Source of the DNA: Candidatus Bathyarchaeota archaeon
GTDB taxonomy: Archaea; Thermoproteota; Bathyarchaeia; Bathyarchaeales; Bathycorpusculaceae
DNA: 64,000 bases
Reading direction: 5' to 3'
NCBI GenBank assembly: GCA_026014665.1
Contig: JAOZHX010000012.1
Span: 1 to 64,000 of the forward strand
Shown: piece after piece, positions 39,062 to 49,158 of the stretch
Numbering within the stretch: position 1 is the stretch's first letter
How the letters are laid out: each line of letters begins with the position of its first letter
Program-made: the position numbers and the translations under genes
The notes under the pieces: generated by a model
Databases searched by the model: none
The model's input: only the letters and a program-made list of their open reading frames with translations
Told to the model about the DNA's origin: nothing

Positions 39062-41023
39062 TCATTTTATTCTTTCTAGGCGCAGCGAATTGAGCAGTAG
39101 TAGCATGGTGACTCCGTCGTCTCCTGCCACCACGGTTGCCAGCAGTCCCGTGACGCCTATAACGCCCAACGCCCCAAGCACTAGTTTAATGATTAGGGAG
39201 GCAGCTATGTTTTGTTTGGCTATAGTCATGGTTTTGTCGCTTAACTTAATCAAGTATGGAATCTGCGCGAGCTGATCTTTGACTAATACGACGTCGGCTG
39301 ATTCAAGCGCAACATCAACGCCGCCTGCACCCATCGCCACACCCACGTCTGAAGCCGCCAACGCAGGCGCATCGTTGACGCCGTCGCCCACCATTGCAAC
39401 CAACCCACCCTTGCCCTTCATCTCCTCAATACACTTGAGTTTGTCTTCAGGAAACAATTCAGCATAAACCTCATCAATCTTCAAGGTTTCAGCAGTTTCC
39501 TTAGCAATCTGCGCTCGGTCACCGGTAAGCATCACAGTTTTAACGTTGCATTTCTTTAGATCCGAAATAGCCTTCAAGGCATCTTCCCGAACCTGATCCA
39601 CAACACAAACCGCCGCCAACCCAGCCTTGCCAACCGAAATGCAAACCGTCGTATGCGTATCATTTTCAGTCACTTCAAATGCTTCTTTGCAGTCACAGCC
39701 AAACTCCTTCATCAACTCCAAATTGCCAACCGCTACAAAATCACCATTCACATAACCTATGATGCCTTTGCCCGCAACCTCAGTCACATCCGTCACCTTA
39801 AGCTTGCTCAGGTCAACGCCTCGCTCCGTAGCACGACGAACAATGGCTTGAGCAACAGGATGATTCGAAAACTGATCCAACGCCGCTGCATATGCCAGCG
39901 CCGTATCTTCTGTACGCTTCACCAACCGAACCTCATGCACTGCAGGCCTCCCTAAAGTCAACGTGCCCGTCTTATCAAAAACCACCCGCTTCACTTTCGC
40001 CAGTTTCTCCACAAACAATCCACCCTTAATTATGACACCTCGCCGTGCAGCAATGGTTATAGCTACAAACACCGTCGCAGGGACCGAAATTATAAAGGCG
40101 CTAGGACAAGAAATGACCAGCAAAATAAGCGACCGATACAACCACGTGTTAAACGCCATACCAAGCGCAAGCGGTGGCACCGCCGCAGTCAAAACCGCCA
40201 AAACAATCACAATCGGCACATAAACCCTAGCAAAACGGTCAACCAACCGCTCCACCGACGCCTTCCGCTTCCCAGATTCAACCACCAAAACCATAATCCG
40301 CGAAACCAACGTTTCACTAGCCTTCTTAGTCACCGCCACCCTGAGCGGACCACTCAAATTCAACGTGCCAGCATAAACACAATCATTAACCTTCTTGGTA
40401 ACTGGCACCGACTCGCCAGTAACCACCGCCTGATCCACGTGTGAAAAACCCTCCACGACGTTGCCATCTAACGGTATACGCTCACCCGGCCTAACCATCA
40501 ACATCATGTTAGGCTCAACTTCATTCACCCTCACCATTTCCTCAACGCCATCCCGCAGGATTCGCGCTTGGTCAGGCATAAACTTCGAAAGCTTCTCCAC
40601 CGTGCGCCGTGCTCGATCTTCGATGTAGCCTTCAAAATACTCAGCTATAGTGTAAAGGAGCAACACTGTGGCAGCTTCAAACCGCGCACCCAGATACATA
40701 GCACCCAGCCCAGCTGCAGCCATCAAAAACTCCACGGAAAAACGCTTCTCCAGAATCAACTCCTTTAACCCGTTAACGCCTATGTACACTGCAGCAGGCA
40801 AAACCGTCACATAATAGATTAAAGTGCTAACAGTTGCAGGCACACCTATCAGGGGAATGTTAAAGCCTAAGGGGATACCCGCAGCGAAAAAATCCAAAAA
40901 GCCGCCTACTGTCACGGCTACCCCAAGCACAAATGCCAAGCCAACCATGACTCTTCTGCTTTCACGCTCTGTGGTCTCACGAATCGACGGTTCAACGCAA
41001 GCTTTTTCTTCGGCAGAACTCAT
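39062..41023 (-). CDS. Heavy-metal-translocating P1B-type ATPase
   Basis: DKTGTLT, VTGESVPV, MVGDGVNDAPALA, membrane motif ISCPSAFIISVP. Confidence 0.93.
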   Translation of the reverse strand: MSSAEEKACVEPSIRETTERESRRVMVGLAFVLGVAVTVGGFLDFFAAGIPLGFNIPLIGVPATVSTLIYYVTVLPAAVYIGVNGLKELILEKRFSVEFLMAAAGLGAMYLGARFEAATVLLLYTIAEYFEGYIEDRARRTVEKLSKFMPDQARILRDGVEEMVRVNEVEPNMMLMVRPGERIPLDGNVVEGFSHVDQAVVTGESVPVTKKVNDCVYAGTLNLSGPLRVAVTKKASETLVSRIMVLVVESGKRKASVERLVDRFARVYVPIVIVLAVLTAAVPPLALGMAFNTWLYRSLILLVISCPSAFIISVPATVFVAITIAARRGVIIKGGLFVEKLAKVKRVVFDKTGTLTLGRPAVHEVRLVKRTEDTALAYAAALDQFSNHPVAQAIVRRATERGVDLSKLKVTDVTEVAGKGIIGYVNGDFVAVGNLELMKEFGCDCKEAFEVTENDTHTTVCISVGKAGLAAVCVVDQVREDALKAISDLKKCNVKTVMLTGDRAQIAKETAETLKIDEVYAELFPEDKLKCIEEMKGKGGLVAMVGDGVNDAPALAASDVGVAMGAGGVDVALESADVVLVKDQLAQIPYLIKLSDKTMTIAKQNIAASLIIKLVLGALGVIGVTGLLATVVAGDDGVTMLLLLNSLRLERIK

Positions 41024-41129
41024 AGAACTTCAAAAAAATATACAACCGTTTCTGCCAATATTAATGTGTCCATTCCCCACATGCCGAGAATGCAAAACCA
41101 TAAAGGCAATCCCTACCAATCAACTACAG

Positions 41130-42014
41130 ATGAACAAAAAAACCGTTTCAACCGCCCTAATTCTGTCTCTCATCATCGTCACCCTAACGAATATAGCAAT
41201 TATCCGATCAGCCAAAGCCAACGCGCAAGGCGCTTCACCGCAACTCACCATGCCAGTCGAATACATCAACTACACCATCACCCCCATAAACGGCACGCTC
41301 TGGGCAAAAATCGACGGTTACTACCAGATATACTTCCAAACTCAGCCAAACTGCAGTTTTAACAGTGTTCTACCTATGGTGTATCCAATGCCACCTCAAA
41401 CCACCAACATACAGGTTAACTTGGATAACCGTGGATTGAGCTGGAGCAACTACACAGAAGCCTATCCTGAAGCACTACATCACACTGCAGTGGGCGACTG
41501 GTGGATGATTTATTGCCTCTTAGACAACCTGGAAAACCCCTTTGTCTTAACAATCCACTATGAACATCCACTGCAACAAATCAACGGCAGCTACCTCTTC
41601 CTCTACGACCTCAACATCACACCATATCTATCGCCGCAAAACAGCAGCTCCACCGCCTACTTCACCGTTCGCTTCGAAACCAACATCACCAACATCCAAA
41701 CTTACACCACCAAAACCGACACCGAATGGAACCCCATCTCCTTCACCACAACAAAAAACGAAAACTCTACCGTAATCTCCATCCCTGTGCAATCCCAATT
41801 CGACGATGTACCAGGCGACTTGGTGGTACTTTTCACTGCAGACCAAACCGCCCCTCTGCCAGCGTTCCCGGTTTGGGCGGTGGCAAGCGTGCTTTTTGCA
41901 GTGTTGTTAGCGTTTCTGCTCTATTGGAAACGACAAAAGATAGGTTCTTTATCGGGCTTGAGCAAAACAGCTAAAAGCACGTCTCGACATGAGGCGGCTA
42001 ATCCTCGAGTTTAA
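41130..42014 (+). CDS. Hypothetical secreted protein with C-terminal TM
   Basis: Internal start MNKKTVSTALILSLIIVTLTNIAI signal peptide; C-terminal FPVWAVASVLFAVLLAFLLYWKR. Confidence 0.6.
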   Translation: MNKKTVSTALILSLIIVTLTNIAIIRSAKANAQGASPQLTMPVEYINYTITPINGTLWAKIDGYYQIYFQTQPNCSFNSVLPMVYPMPPQTTNIQVNLDNRGLSWSNYTEAYPEALHHTAVGDWWMIYCLLDNLENPFVLTIHYEHPLQQINGSYLFLYDLNITPYLSPQNSSSTAYFTVRFETNITNIQTYTTKTDTEWNPISFTTTKNENSTVISIPVQSQFDDVPGDLVVLFTADQTAPLPAFPVWAVASVLFAVLLAFLLYWKRQKIGSLSGLSKTAKSTSRHEAANPRV

Positions 42015-42208
42015 CGCGGTTGCTTACGATAAGCTGCGAGTCCGAGCGCACGCTTTCTATAGGTTGGCACTTCGAACTCAAATAACGGAGTTTTCTTCAA
42101 AAAGTTCTCCCCAAAAAAAGACTTAGAACACGTTGACTTTAAAACATTTTCGTCGCATCATCCATTTTTCAAAGTAAAAACCGAGCAAAACAGGTTTACT
42201 CATATTTT

Positions 42209-42838
42209 TTAGTAGAAGCAAGGAATGTATTCGCGCACCCTAAATGGCACTCCTAATTCGTCAGCAACTGATTGCACGCGTCCTAAATCGACTTCAGGCA
42301 ACCGCACTGCCGAAACCTCCACTGTCAACACAGCCTTAGCCTTACGGATAAAATCCAGCACCGCCTCATAAGCACCAGCAAACGTGGGCTTACATATCTC
42401 CTCATAAGTCGTCCTGTCTGAAGCATTTAAGCTGACACTAACTCTTTCGATGCCTGCCGCCTGCAGTTCGTCCACCACATCCCTGCCTGGATTTAACACG
42501 TAGCCATGTCCGTTAGTGTTCAAACGAATCGGCAGAGGTCTTCCATAGTGCGTTCGCACCCACCTTGTCACTTCTAAAACTACGTCCAGTCGTTCCGTGG
42601 GCTCGCCGAAACCACAAAAAACCAGTTCTGCCCAGTTGCGCATATGCAATGCATTCTCAAGTTCAGCTGTGATTTGTTGGATGGTGGGTTCTGATGCCAG
42701 TTTGAGGTTGAAGTCGCCGACGCCTTTGCGGTAGCGTTTGAGGCAGAAATAGCAGTTGCTGCTGCATTTGTTGGTGACGTTGAGGTAGAGCGTGTTATCT
42801 AACCAATAGACTGTTTTTGGCGGTGAAGAATAACCCAT
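42209..42838 (-). CDS. Radical SAM protein (TatD-associated type)
   Basis: NVTNKCSSNCYFCLKR cluster motif; ELVFCGFGEPTERLD. Confidence 0.88.
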   Translation of the reverse strand: MGYSSPPKTVYWLDNTLYLNVTNKCSSNCYFCLKRYRKGVGDFNLKLASEPTIQQITAELENALHMRNWAELVFCGFGEPTERLDVVLEVTRWVRTHYGRPLPIRLNTNGHGYVLNPGRDVVDELQAAGIERVSVSLNASDRTTYEEICKPTFAGAYEAVLDFIRKAKAVLTVEVSAVRLPEVDLGRVQSVADELGVPFRVREYIPCFY

Positions 42839-42910
42839 AACCTAAATCACCCAAGCATGCGGAAGATGCTGCTGGAAAGCGCTGGCAAAGCAAGCATTCT
42901 TTTTGCAGTA

Positions 42911-43237
42911 TCAGGATGTAGATGCTTTATTGTTTTTGTAGTCTTTAATGGGAGAGAGCGGAATGGTGTAGGTTTCAAGAACACCCTCGATCAAACGGAT
43001 TTTATCGCCGACGAAATGCAACGCGTTCGCATTGCTGTCTGCTTCAAAGAGCACCGCAAAATCCCATTTCCCAAACACTTGGTAAGCTTCTTCCAGCCAA
43101 ACGCCTTGGAGAGGCTGCTCCTCGAACTCCATGAGCGGCTCGTAGAGTTTAGCAGCCATGTTCGGGCTGATTTTAATCATCGCAAGATACTTCTGCTTAA
43201 CCAAACCATCAACCACCATCAACAAAATAGCAACCAA
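42911..43237 (-). CDS. Hypothetical protein
   Basis: KISPNMAAKLYEPLMEFEEQPLQGVWLEEAYQVFGKWDFAVLFEAD. Confidence 0.5.
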   Translation of the reverse strand: MVAILLMVVDGLVKQKYLAMIKISPNMAAKLYEPLMEFEEQPLQGVWLEEAYQVFGKWDFAVLFEADSNANALHFVGDKIRLIEGVLETYTIPLSPIKDYKNNKASTS

Positions 43238-43267
43238 CGAATATAAACAAATTTCCTAAACGTTCGT

Positions 43268-44860
43268 TTAAAGGGGCAGTTTAATAGTGAAGGTTGTTCC
43301 CTTGCCAACGGTAGTCTCGAAGCTGATGCTGCCGCCTTGGGCTTCGATTAAGCGTTTAACAACCGCTAACCCTAACCCCTGACCCTTCGCTTTAGTGGTA
43401 AACATTGGCGTAAAGAGTTTAGCTTTAACATCGTCGGGTATACCGCCGCCGGTGTCTGTTATAGAGATATTTATGCTGTTTTCTACCTGGCAAGCGGAAA
43501 TTTCCAGTCTGCCGCCTTGGGGCATGGCTTGAATGGCGTTGTTGATCAGGTTTGCTAAAGCTCGTCGCGTAAAGGTTGGGTCAAGATTCACTTTTGGCAA
43601 TGGTTGAATGTTGAATGATAGCTTTATGTTCTGGGGGATAGTGATTGCCTCAAACACATTACCGATTAAGTTCGCCAAATCAACGCTTTGCATTTCTGGT
43701 CTTAGTTGTCTTGAGTAATCCTGTAAGTCCGCAACTATTTTGTTTATGTAGCTTATGCCTTGCTCTATGCTATCTAAGCTTTCGTTAATGCTCTTTGATA
43801 CTTGGCTCTTAGGCATGCTGGCTAACTCGTACCTGATGATGTATATTTCCCCAATTATCGCTTGCAGCGGGTTGCGGATGTCGTGACCTACCATGCCGGC
43901 TGTTTGACCGATGGCGGCTAACCGTTCCTTCTCCTGCAGTTGCTTGGTTCGCTCCTCAACCAGTTCCTCAAGATGACGGCTGTACTGCTTAATTTTTTCT
44001 TGATCACGCACCCGCTGGGTTATGTCTCGCACGCCGCCGATGAAGAGCACGGTTTTGCCGCTTTGATCTTTTACGGCTTTAGCTGTGTCTTTAACGGTGA
44101 TGTAGTTGCCGTTCTTGTGTCGAAAACGATATACAAGTACGTACTTGTCTATTTTCGGGTCTTCCTCCACAGCTTTTAGAGTGGCAACTACGTGTTGCAC
44201 ATCGTTTGGGTGAATGCGATTTAGAACCCAATCAATTGAGAAGTCAATTTCGTCAGGCCCATAGCCAGCGAGCTCTTTGATTCCGCGGAGAGGTTTAATT
44301 TTTCCTGTTTTAACATCTGTTTCGTAAACCATTACGTCGGCGGCTTCTGCTACAGCCCTAAAACGCTCTTCACTGCGTCTTAACGCTTCTTCAGCCTGCT
44401 TCCGCTCGGTTACATCCTGGTCTACGCCTACGATTACTTTTAGTTTGCCGTCCTCTGTAACTTCTTTAATCAAGCGTTGGGAATGGAGCACACGGATTGA
44501 ACCATCAGGGCGAATTATTCGGTAATCGATTTCATCTTTTTGATTTGGGTAAACCTTGCCAAATGAGCTTTGGACCCTTCTGCTTACCTCTTCTAAATCG
44601 TCTGGATGAATAAAGCTCATATACTCTTCCAAAGTTAACCCCACAGCTCTAGGTTTAATTCCGAAAATCCGAAACATCTCTGGAGACCAAACGGCACGGG
44701 ACTGTGTGATATCCCATTCCCAACTGCCAACATGCGCCAACTCCTCAGCTAAAGCAAGCAACCTAGTGGTTTTGCCCGAGATTTCGCAGACAGCCTTCCT
44801 TCCGGTGGCTTTTTGCTTCTTCGGCGGTTGCAATTCAGAATTTGATGCAGAAATAGTCAA
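43268..44860 (-). CDS. PAS-domain sensor histidine kinase
   Basis: Two PAS domains; GMVGHDIRNPLQAI H-box; NLINNAIQAMPQGG; ITDTGGGIPDDV; GQGLGLAVVKRL. Confidence 0.93.
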   Translation of the reverse strand: MTISASNSELQPPKKQKATGRKAVCEISGKTTRLLALAEELAHVGSWEWDITQSRAVWSPEMFRIFGIKPRAVGLTLEEYMSFIHPDDLEEVSRRVQSSFGKVYPNQKDEIDYRIIRPDGSIRVLHSQRLIKEVTEDGKLKVIVGVDQDVTERKQAEEALRRSEERFRAVAEAADVMVYETDVKTGKIKPLRGIKELAGYGPDEIDFSIDWVLNRIHPNDVQHVVATLKAVEEDPKIDKYVLVYRFRHKNGNYITVKDTAKAVKDQSGKTVLFIGGVRDITQRVRDQEKIKQYSRHLEELVEERTKQLQEKERLAAIGQTAGMVGHDIRNPLQAIIGEIYIIRYELASMPKSQVSKSINESLDSIEQGISYINKIVADLQDYSRQLRPEMQSVDLANLIGNVFEAITIPQNIKLSFNIQPLPKVNLDPTFTRRALANLINNAIQAMPQGGRLEISACQVENSINISITDTGGGIPDDVKAKLFTPMFTTKAKGQGLGLAVVKRLIEAQGGSISFETTVGKGTTFTIKLPL

Positions 44861-45192
44861 AGGCGCATGCTCCAGTAATAATTAAACAAAAATGGCTAAT
44901 AAGACTTTTCAAGCACCTGAACACCGCAAAAACAAGCACGCAACGCATGCATCCCTGCCTCAACAGCGCGGCAAACAAGCCCAAGGCTTTATGCACAAAA
45001 AGCAAAGAACTCTAATACTGATATAGCCGACTATGAAGACCCATACGAGAAAATCACCAAAACATTTGAAGTATAAACCCTTAGCTAACATCTAACCGAC
45101 TTCGTCTCTCTGCATTATTAGCATACCTTGTATAGTTTGGGGTTCAATTGGCAAAGTGTTTCTCTTCATCAGATGTAAATGCTTTTTAGTGT

Positions 45193-45792
45193 ATGTGTCT
45201 GCTATACAACCAAAAAAGGGTTGACTGTATGAGCGCTGACAAACTAGTCGTTGGCTTAGCCGGTATGCCTGGTTCAGGAAAATCGCTTGTTGTAGAAACA
45301 GCCAAAGAACTTGGCTATGACATTGTGGTTATGGGCGACGTGATTAGAGAAGAAACCATCAAGCGAGGATTCGAATTGACTCCTCAAAACGTAGGCAAAG
45401 TCATGCTGCAACTCCGGGTGGAAGGCGGAAACTACGTTGTAGCCCAGAAATGTATCCCAAAAATTGAAGCCCAACCCAGCAGCAAAGTGTTAATCGACGG
45501 ATTGCGCAGCCTCTTTGAAGCCGACATATTCAAAGAAAAATTCGCCAAATTCAGCCTCATAGCCGTCCACGCTTCCCCTGAAACTCGATTCAACCGCCTC
45601 ACCAGCCGACGCCGAAGCGACGACGCAGCGGAATGGCAAGTTTTCCATGACCGCGACATGCGAGAACTAGGTGTAGGCTTGGGGAACGTGGTGGCAATGG
45701 CTCAAGAGATGGTAATCAACGAAAATAGCGTCGAGCAAGTTAAAGCTAAAGTAAAAGAATGCTTGCTGAGGATAGAGCAAAGATGGAAGTAA
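45193..45792 (+). CDS. Dephospho-CoA-kinase-like P-loop nucleotide kinase; start likely at MSADKLVV
   Basis: GLAGMPGSGKSLVVE; VLIDGLRS; RLTSRRRSDD. Confidence 0.82.
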   Translation: MCLLYNQKRVDCMSADKLVVGLAGMPGSGKSLVVETAKELGYDIVVMGDVIREETIKRGFELTPQNVGKVMLQLRVEGGNYVVAQKCIPKIEAQPSSKVLIDGLRSLFEADIFKEKFAKFSLIAVHASPETRFNRLTSRRRSDDAAEWQVFHDRDMRELGVGLGNVVAMAQEMVINENSVEQVKAKVKECLLRIEQRWK

Positions 45793-46190
45793 CAGTTTTT
45801 GTTGAAGCAGACATCAACCCCACAGAAGACGAAGACAAAGTAAAAGCGGCAGTCAACAATGTTTTAGCCAATGCATCCATAACCATCAAGCCTTCACAGA
45901 AGGGCACAATTCTCAGTGCAGAAGCAAAAGGGCAAGATTCCCTAGTTAAACTCCGCAATCTACTACGCAACGACCGAATCCGCGACGCTGCAAGACGCTT
46001 GCTTTTTAAATCAATCCGTGGAAACACAATCAGCTTTTTCTTAAACAAGCAAGTGGCGTTTGCAGGACACATTTCTTTCTCAGAAGAAACAGCAGAATCC
46101 CCACTAGGACCCATACACTTCACCATTCAAACCGACGCTCCACAGCAGATAGTTGAATGGCTCGCAGAAAAATCAACACACGAAGGGTAA
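45759..46190 (+). CDS. RNA-binding-domain protein (UPF0201-like)
   Basis: VTVFVEADINPTEDEDKVKAAVNNV...; overlaps the upstream kinase gene. Confidence 0.75.
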   Translation: MLAEDRAKMEVTVFVEADINPTEDEDKVKAAVNNVLANASITIKPSQKGTILSAEAKGQDSLVKLRNLLRNDRIRDAARRLLFKSIRGNTISFFLNKQVAFAGHISFSEETAESPLGPIHFTIQTDAPQQIVEWLAEKSTHEG

Positions 46191-46193
46191 ACG

Positions 46194-47210
46194 TTGGCTG
46201 AACGCGCACGGGTAACTAGAAGCGGAGCGATTTTGTTAGGGGACAGCGTCGCCTGCGACGCCTTCGATGCAACACGACCCCTCCATGTTGTAACTCATGC
46301 GCATTCGGACCATTTAGGCGGTTTGCGCCGAAGCCTCAAATCCTGCGAAAAAGTACTGATGACCAAAGCCACCCGTGACCTCGTAAAAACCCTCAACGGC
46401 TCAATTAGGTTTGAGGATAAGGCAGTTAAATGCTTAGAGTACAACAAAGCCCTCAAGTACGGCGACGAAAAAATAAGTCTCCTTAAAGCAGATCACATTT
46501 TAGGTGCCTGCCAAGTGCTAGTTGAAGACGCAGGCGGCATACGCATCGCTTGGACAGGCGACTTCAGGCTCGACGGCACGCCAGTGGTGGAATGCGACGT
46601 TTTGGTCGTTGAAGCCACCTATGGAAGCCCCTCATGCAGGCGCAACTTTGATGTTGACGTGCGGCAACTCTTGGTTTCGATGATTGAAAGGCGTTTACGC
46701 GGAGGCACCGTCTACGTGTTTGGTTATCACGGTAAACTGCAAGAAATCATGCAGCTGCTCCGCAACGCAGATGTTTCAGTACCATTCGTCATGCCTGAAC
46801 GCGTTTACGAAGTCACGAAGGTCTGCGAAAAACACGGCATGCGGCTCGGTTGCCTCTCACTATCGACGGATAAGGAGGGACATGAACTCTTAGAGGGCAA
46901 CTTGCCCTGCGTCGCCTTTTACCACATGAATGCTCGCCAACATGTGGGGCTGCGGAACACGCGGATTTGTGTGAGCGGTTGGGAATTCCAGAAGCCCTGC
47001 AAACAAATCGGCGACCAAGAATACCTTGTAGCTCTTAGTGACCACTCAGATTTCGACGGGCTAATAGAATACGTTAAGCGTTCAGGAGCAAAACAGGTTA
47101 TCACCGACAACTACCGCAGCAACGGCGATGCCTTAGCAAAAGAACTCACAAAACGCTTAGGCGTCTCCGCCGTTGCCATGCCCCGAAGCGCTGGTCAAAC
47201 GACCCTTTAA
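46194..47210 (+). CDS. MBL-fold exonuclease / mRNA 3'-end processing factor-like
   Basis: VTHAHSDHLGGL, WTGDFRLDGTPVVECDVLVVEATYG, SDHSDFDGL. Confidence 0.85.
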   Translation: MAERARVTRSGAILLGDSVACDAFDATRPLHVVTHAHSDHLGGLRRSLKSCEKVLMTKATRDLVKTLNGSIRFEDKAVKCLEYNKALKYGDEKISLLKADHILGACQVLVEDAGGIRIAWTGDFRLDGTPVVECDVLVVEATYGSPSCRRNFDVDVRQLLVSMIERRLRGGTVYVFGYHGKLQEIMQLLRNADVSVPFVMPERVYEVTKVCEKHGMRLGCLSLSTDKEGHELLEGNLPCVAFYHMNARQHVGLRNTRICVSGWEFQKPCKQIGDQEYLVALSDHSDFDGLIEYVKRSGAKQVITDNYRSNGDALAKELTKRLGVSAVAMPRSAGQTTL

Positions 47211-47285
47211 CCAAGCATTTTGATTCATATTTAGTTAAGGTTTAAAAGCGAAAAACCCAAACAATCAGTTAAAAGTGATTGAGGA

Positions 47286-48554
47286 ATGGCTAAATCATCA
47301 GTAATCTCTGGCTTCTATAAACTGCCACCAAAAGAGCGCATAGCACTCGTAAAAGACTTCGCAGACCTAACCGACCAAGAAGTACGCCTGCTCGAAAACA
47401 CAGGTTCACTGCCTATGGATACGGCAGACCACATGGTCGAAAACGTCATAGGCGTCTTTCCCGAACCCCTCGGCGTAGCAGTTAACTTCCAAATTAACGG
47501 CAAAGACTACCTTATCCCCATGGCAACCGAAGAGCCAAGCGTGATTGCCGCCGCCAGCTACGCTGCAAAAATGGTCCGAGAAGGCGGAGGCTTCCACACC
47601 AGCAGCACAGCACCCATTATGATTGGGCAAATCCAAGTAGTCAAACTAAAAGACGCAGCCGCGGCGAAAGAGCTGGTTTTGAACGCTAAAACGCAACTTT
47701 TAAAGCTGGCAAACGACCAGGACTCAGTTCTCAACTCGTTCGGAGGCGGCGCCAAAGACCTCGAAGCCCGAGTCATAGACACGGCGATGGGGCAAATGTT
47801 GATTGTGCACTTGTTTGTTGACTGCCGGGATGCCATGGGCGCCAACGCAGTGAACACGATGGCTGAAGCGCTCGCGCCAAGAATCGAAGAGCTCACAGGC
47901 GGACAGGTTTACCTGCGGATCATCTCCAACCTAGCCGTGAAACGCCTCGCCAAGGCATGGTGCACCGTGCCCAAAGAAGCGTTGGGCGGAGAAGCAGTCG
48001 TGGACGGCATCGCTTACGCGTCAGCCTTCGCCGACGCTGACCCTTACCGGGCGGCTACCCACAACAAGGGTGCGATGAACGGTATAGTCGCCGTTGTTTT
48101 AGCCACAGGCAACGATCACCGCGCCATCGAAGCTGGAGCCCATGCTTACGCAGCTTTAAACGGGAAGTACACTAGCATCTCCAAGTGGACTAAGAACGGA
48201 AACGGCGACTTGGAAGGCGCAATCGAGTTGCCGATGGCTGTCGGGTTAATCGGCGGTGCCGTGAAAACTCACCCAATCGCAAGAATCGCCATGAAAATCC
48301 TTGGGGTCAAATCCGCTAACGAGTTCGCCGAAGTCTTGGCTGCGGTGGGTTTGGCTCAAAACCTCGCTGCATTGCGCGCTTTGGCTAACGAGGGCATCCA
48401 GCGTGGTCATATGTCGCTTCACGCCAGAAACATCGCTATCAACGCCGGTGCCAGAGACGAGATGGTTGATATAGTTGCCGAGCGAATGGTCAAGGAACGC
48501 AAAATCCGAGTGGACAGAGCAAAAGAAATCATAGAAGAACTAAACAAACCCTAA
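47286..48554 (+). CDS. Hydroxymethylglutaryl-CoA reductase, class II (degradative-like) sequence type
   Basis: ADHMVENVIGVFPEPLGVAVNFQINGKDYLIPMATEEPSVIAAASYAAK; DCRDAMGANAVNTMAEA. Confidence 0.9.
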   Translation: MAKSSVISGFYKLPPKERIALVKDFADLTDQEVRLLENTGSLPMDTADHMVENVIGVFPEPLGVAVNFQINGKDYLIPMATEEPSVIAAASYAAKMVREGGGFHTSSTAPIMIGQIQVVKLKDAAAAKELVLNAKTQLLKLANDQDSVLNSFGGGAKDLEARVIDTAMGQMLIVHLFVDCRDAMGANAVNTMAEALAPRIEELTGGQVYLRIISNLAVKRLAKAWCTVPKEALGGEAVVDGIAYASAFADADPYRAATHNKGAMNGIVAVVLATGNDHRAIEAGAHAYAALNGKYTSISKWTKNGNGDLEGAIELPMAVGLIGGAVKTHPIARIAMKILGVKSANEFAEVLAAVGLAQNLAALRALANEGIQRGHMSLHARNIAINAGARDEMVDIVAERMVKERKIRVDRAKEIIEELNKP

Positions 48555-48705
48555 AAACAAAATGGAGCGCAACCGCTCAGCAAGCCCGCCTCCTTCTTTG
48601 CCAAATAAGAAACCTTCTTTAATTCAGCGTTTTATAATCGCTTTTTTTAACGTGAAAATTCTTTAAAAGCCCCGCGTCCCCAGCAAACACTGGTGACAGG
48701 CCTGT

Positions 48706-49158
48706 ATGGCTGGCAAAAAATGGACTCCACAGCAAGAAGCCGAGCTGCAAAAACTCGTTGAAGCCGACATGCAAATCGGGGAAATCGCCGCGAAACTCCA
48801 GAAAACTCCAGGCGCCATAATTGTTAAGTGCCAACGCATAGGCTTGCCGCTCAAGGCCAACGGTTACGTGAAAACTCAGATTCCGCTTCCACGTGAGCTA
48901 CCTAGCGTTGAAGAAGCCTTGCGAATGCTGGCCGGAGCGCTTAAAGCGGCAGTTAAGCCTGGGTTGAATCGCGTTGAAGTACAGCGTTTGCAGGCGGTTG
49001 CGGCTATTTCTAAGACCTACAAGGAACTGTTAACTGATTACATCAACTACCGCGAAATCGAAGCAAAAATCAAAGAGATGGAAGAGCAAAATGCCCAGCT
49101 GCAGAAAGAAAAAAGCCAAAGCCCTACGCCCCAGCCAGCTCCTGCCCCGATGGCATAA
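48706..49158 (+). CDS. HTH protein, terminase-small-subunit-like
   Basis: SANT/HTH-like WTPQQEAELQKLVEADMQIGEIAAKLQKTPGAIIVKCQRIGL plus C-terminal coiled coil; overlaps the TerL gene. Confidence 0.65.
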   Translation: MAGKKWTPQQEAELQKLVEADMQIGEIAAKLQKTPGAIIVKCQRIGLPLKANGYVKTQIPLPRELPSVEEALRMLAGALKAAVKPGLNRVEVQRLQAVAAISKTYKELLTDYINYREIEAKIKEMEEQNAQLQKEKSQSPTPQPAPAPMA

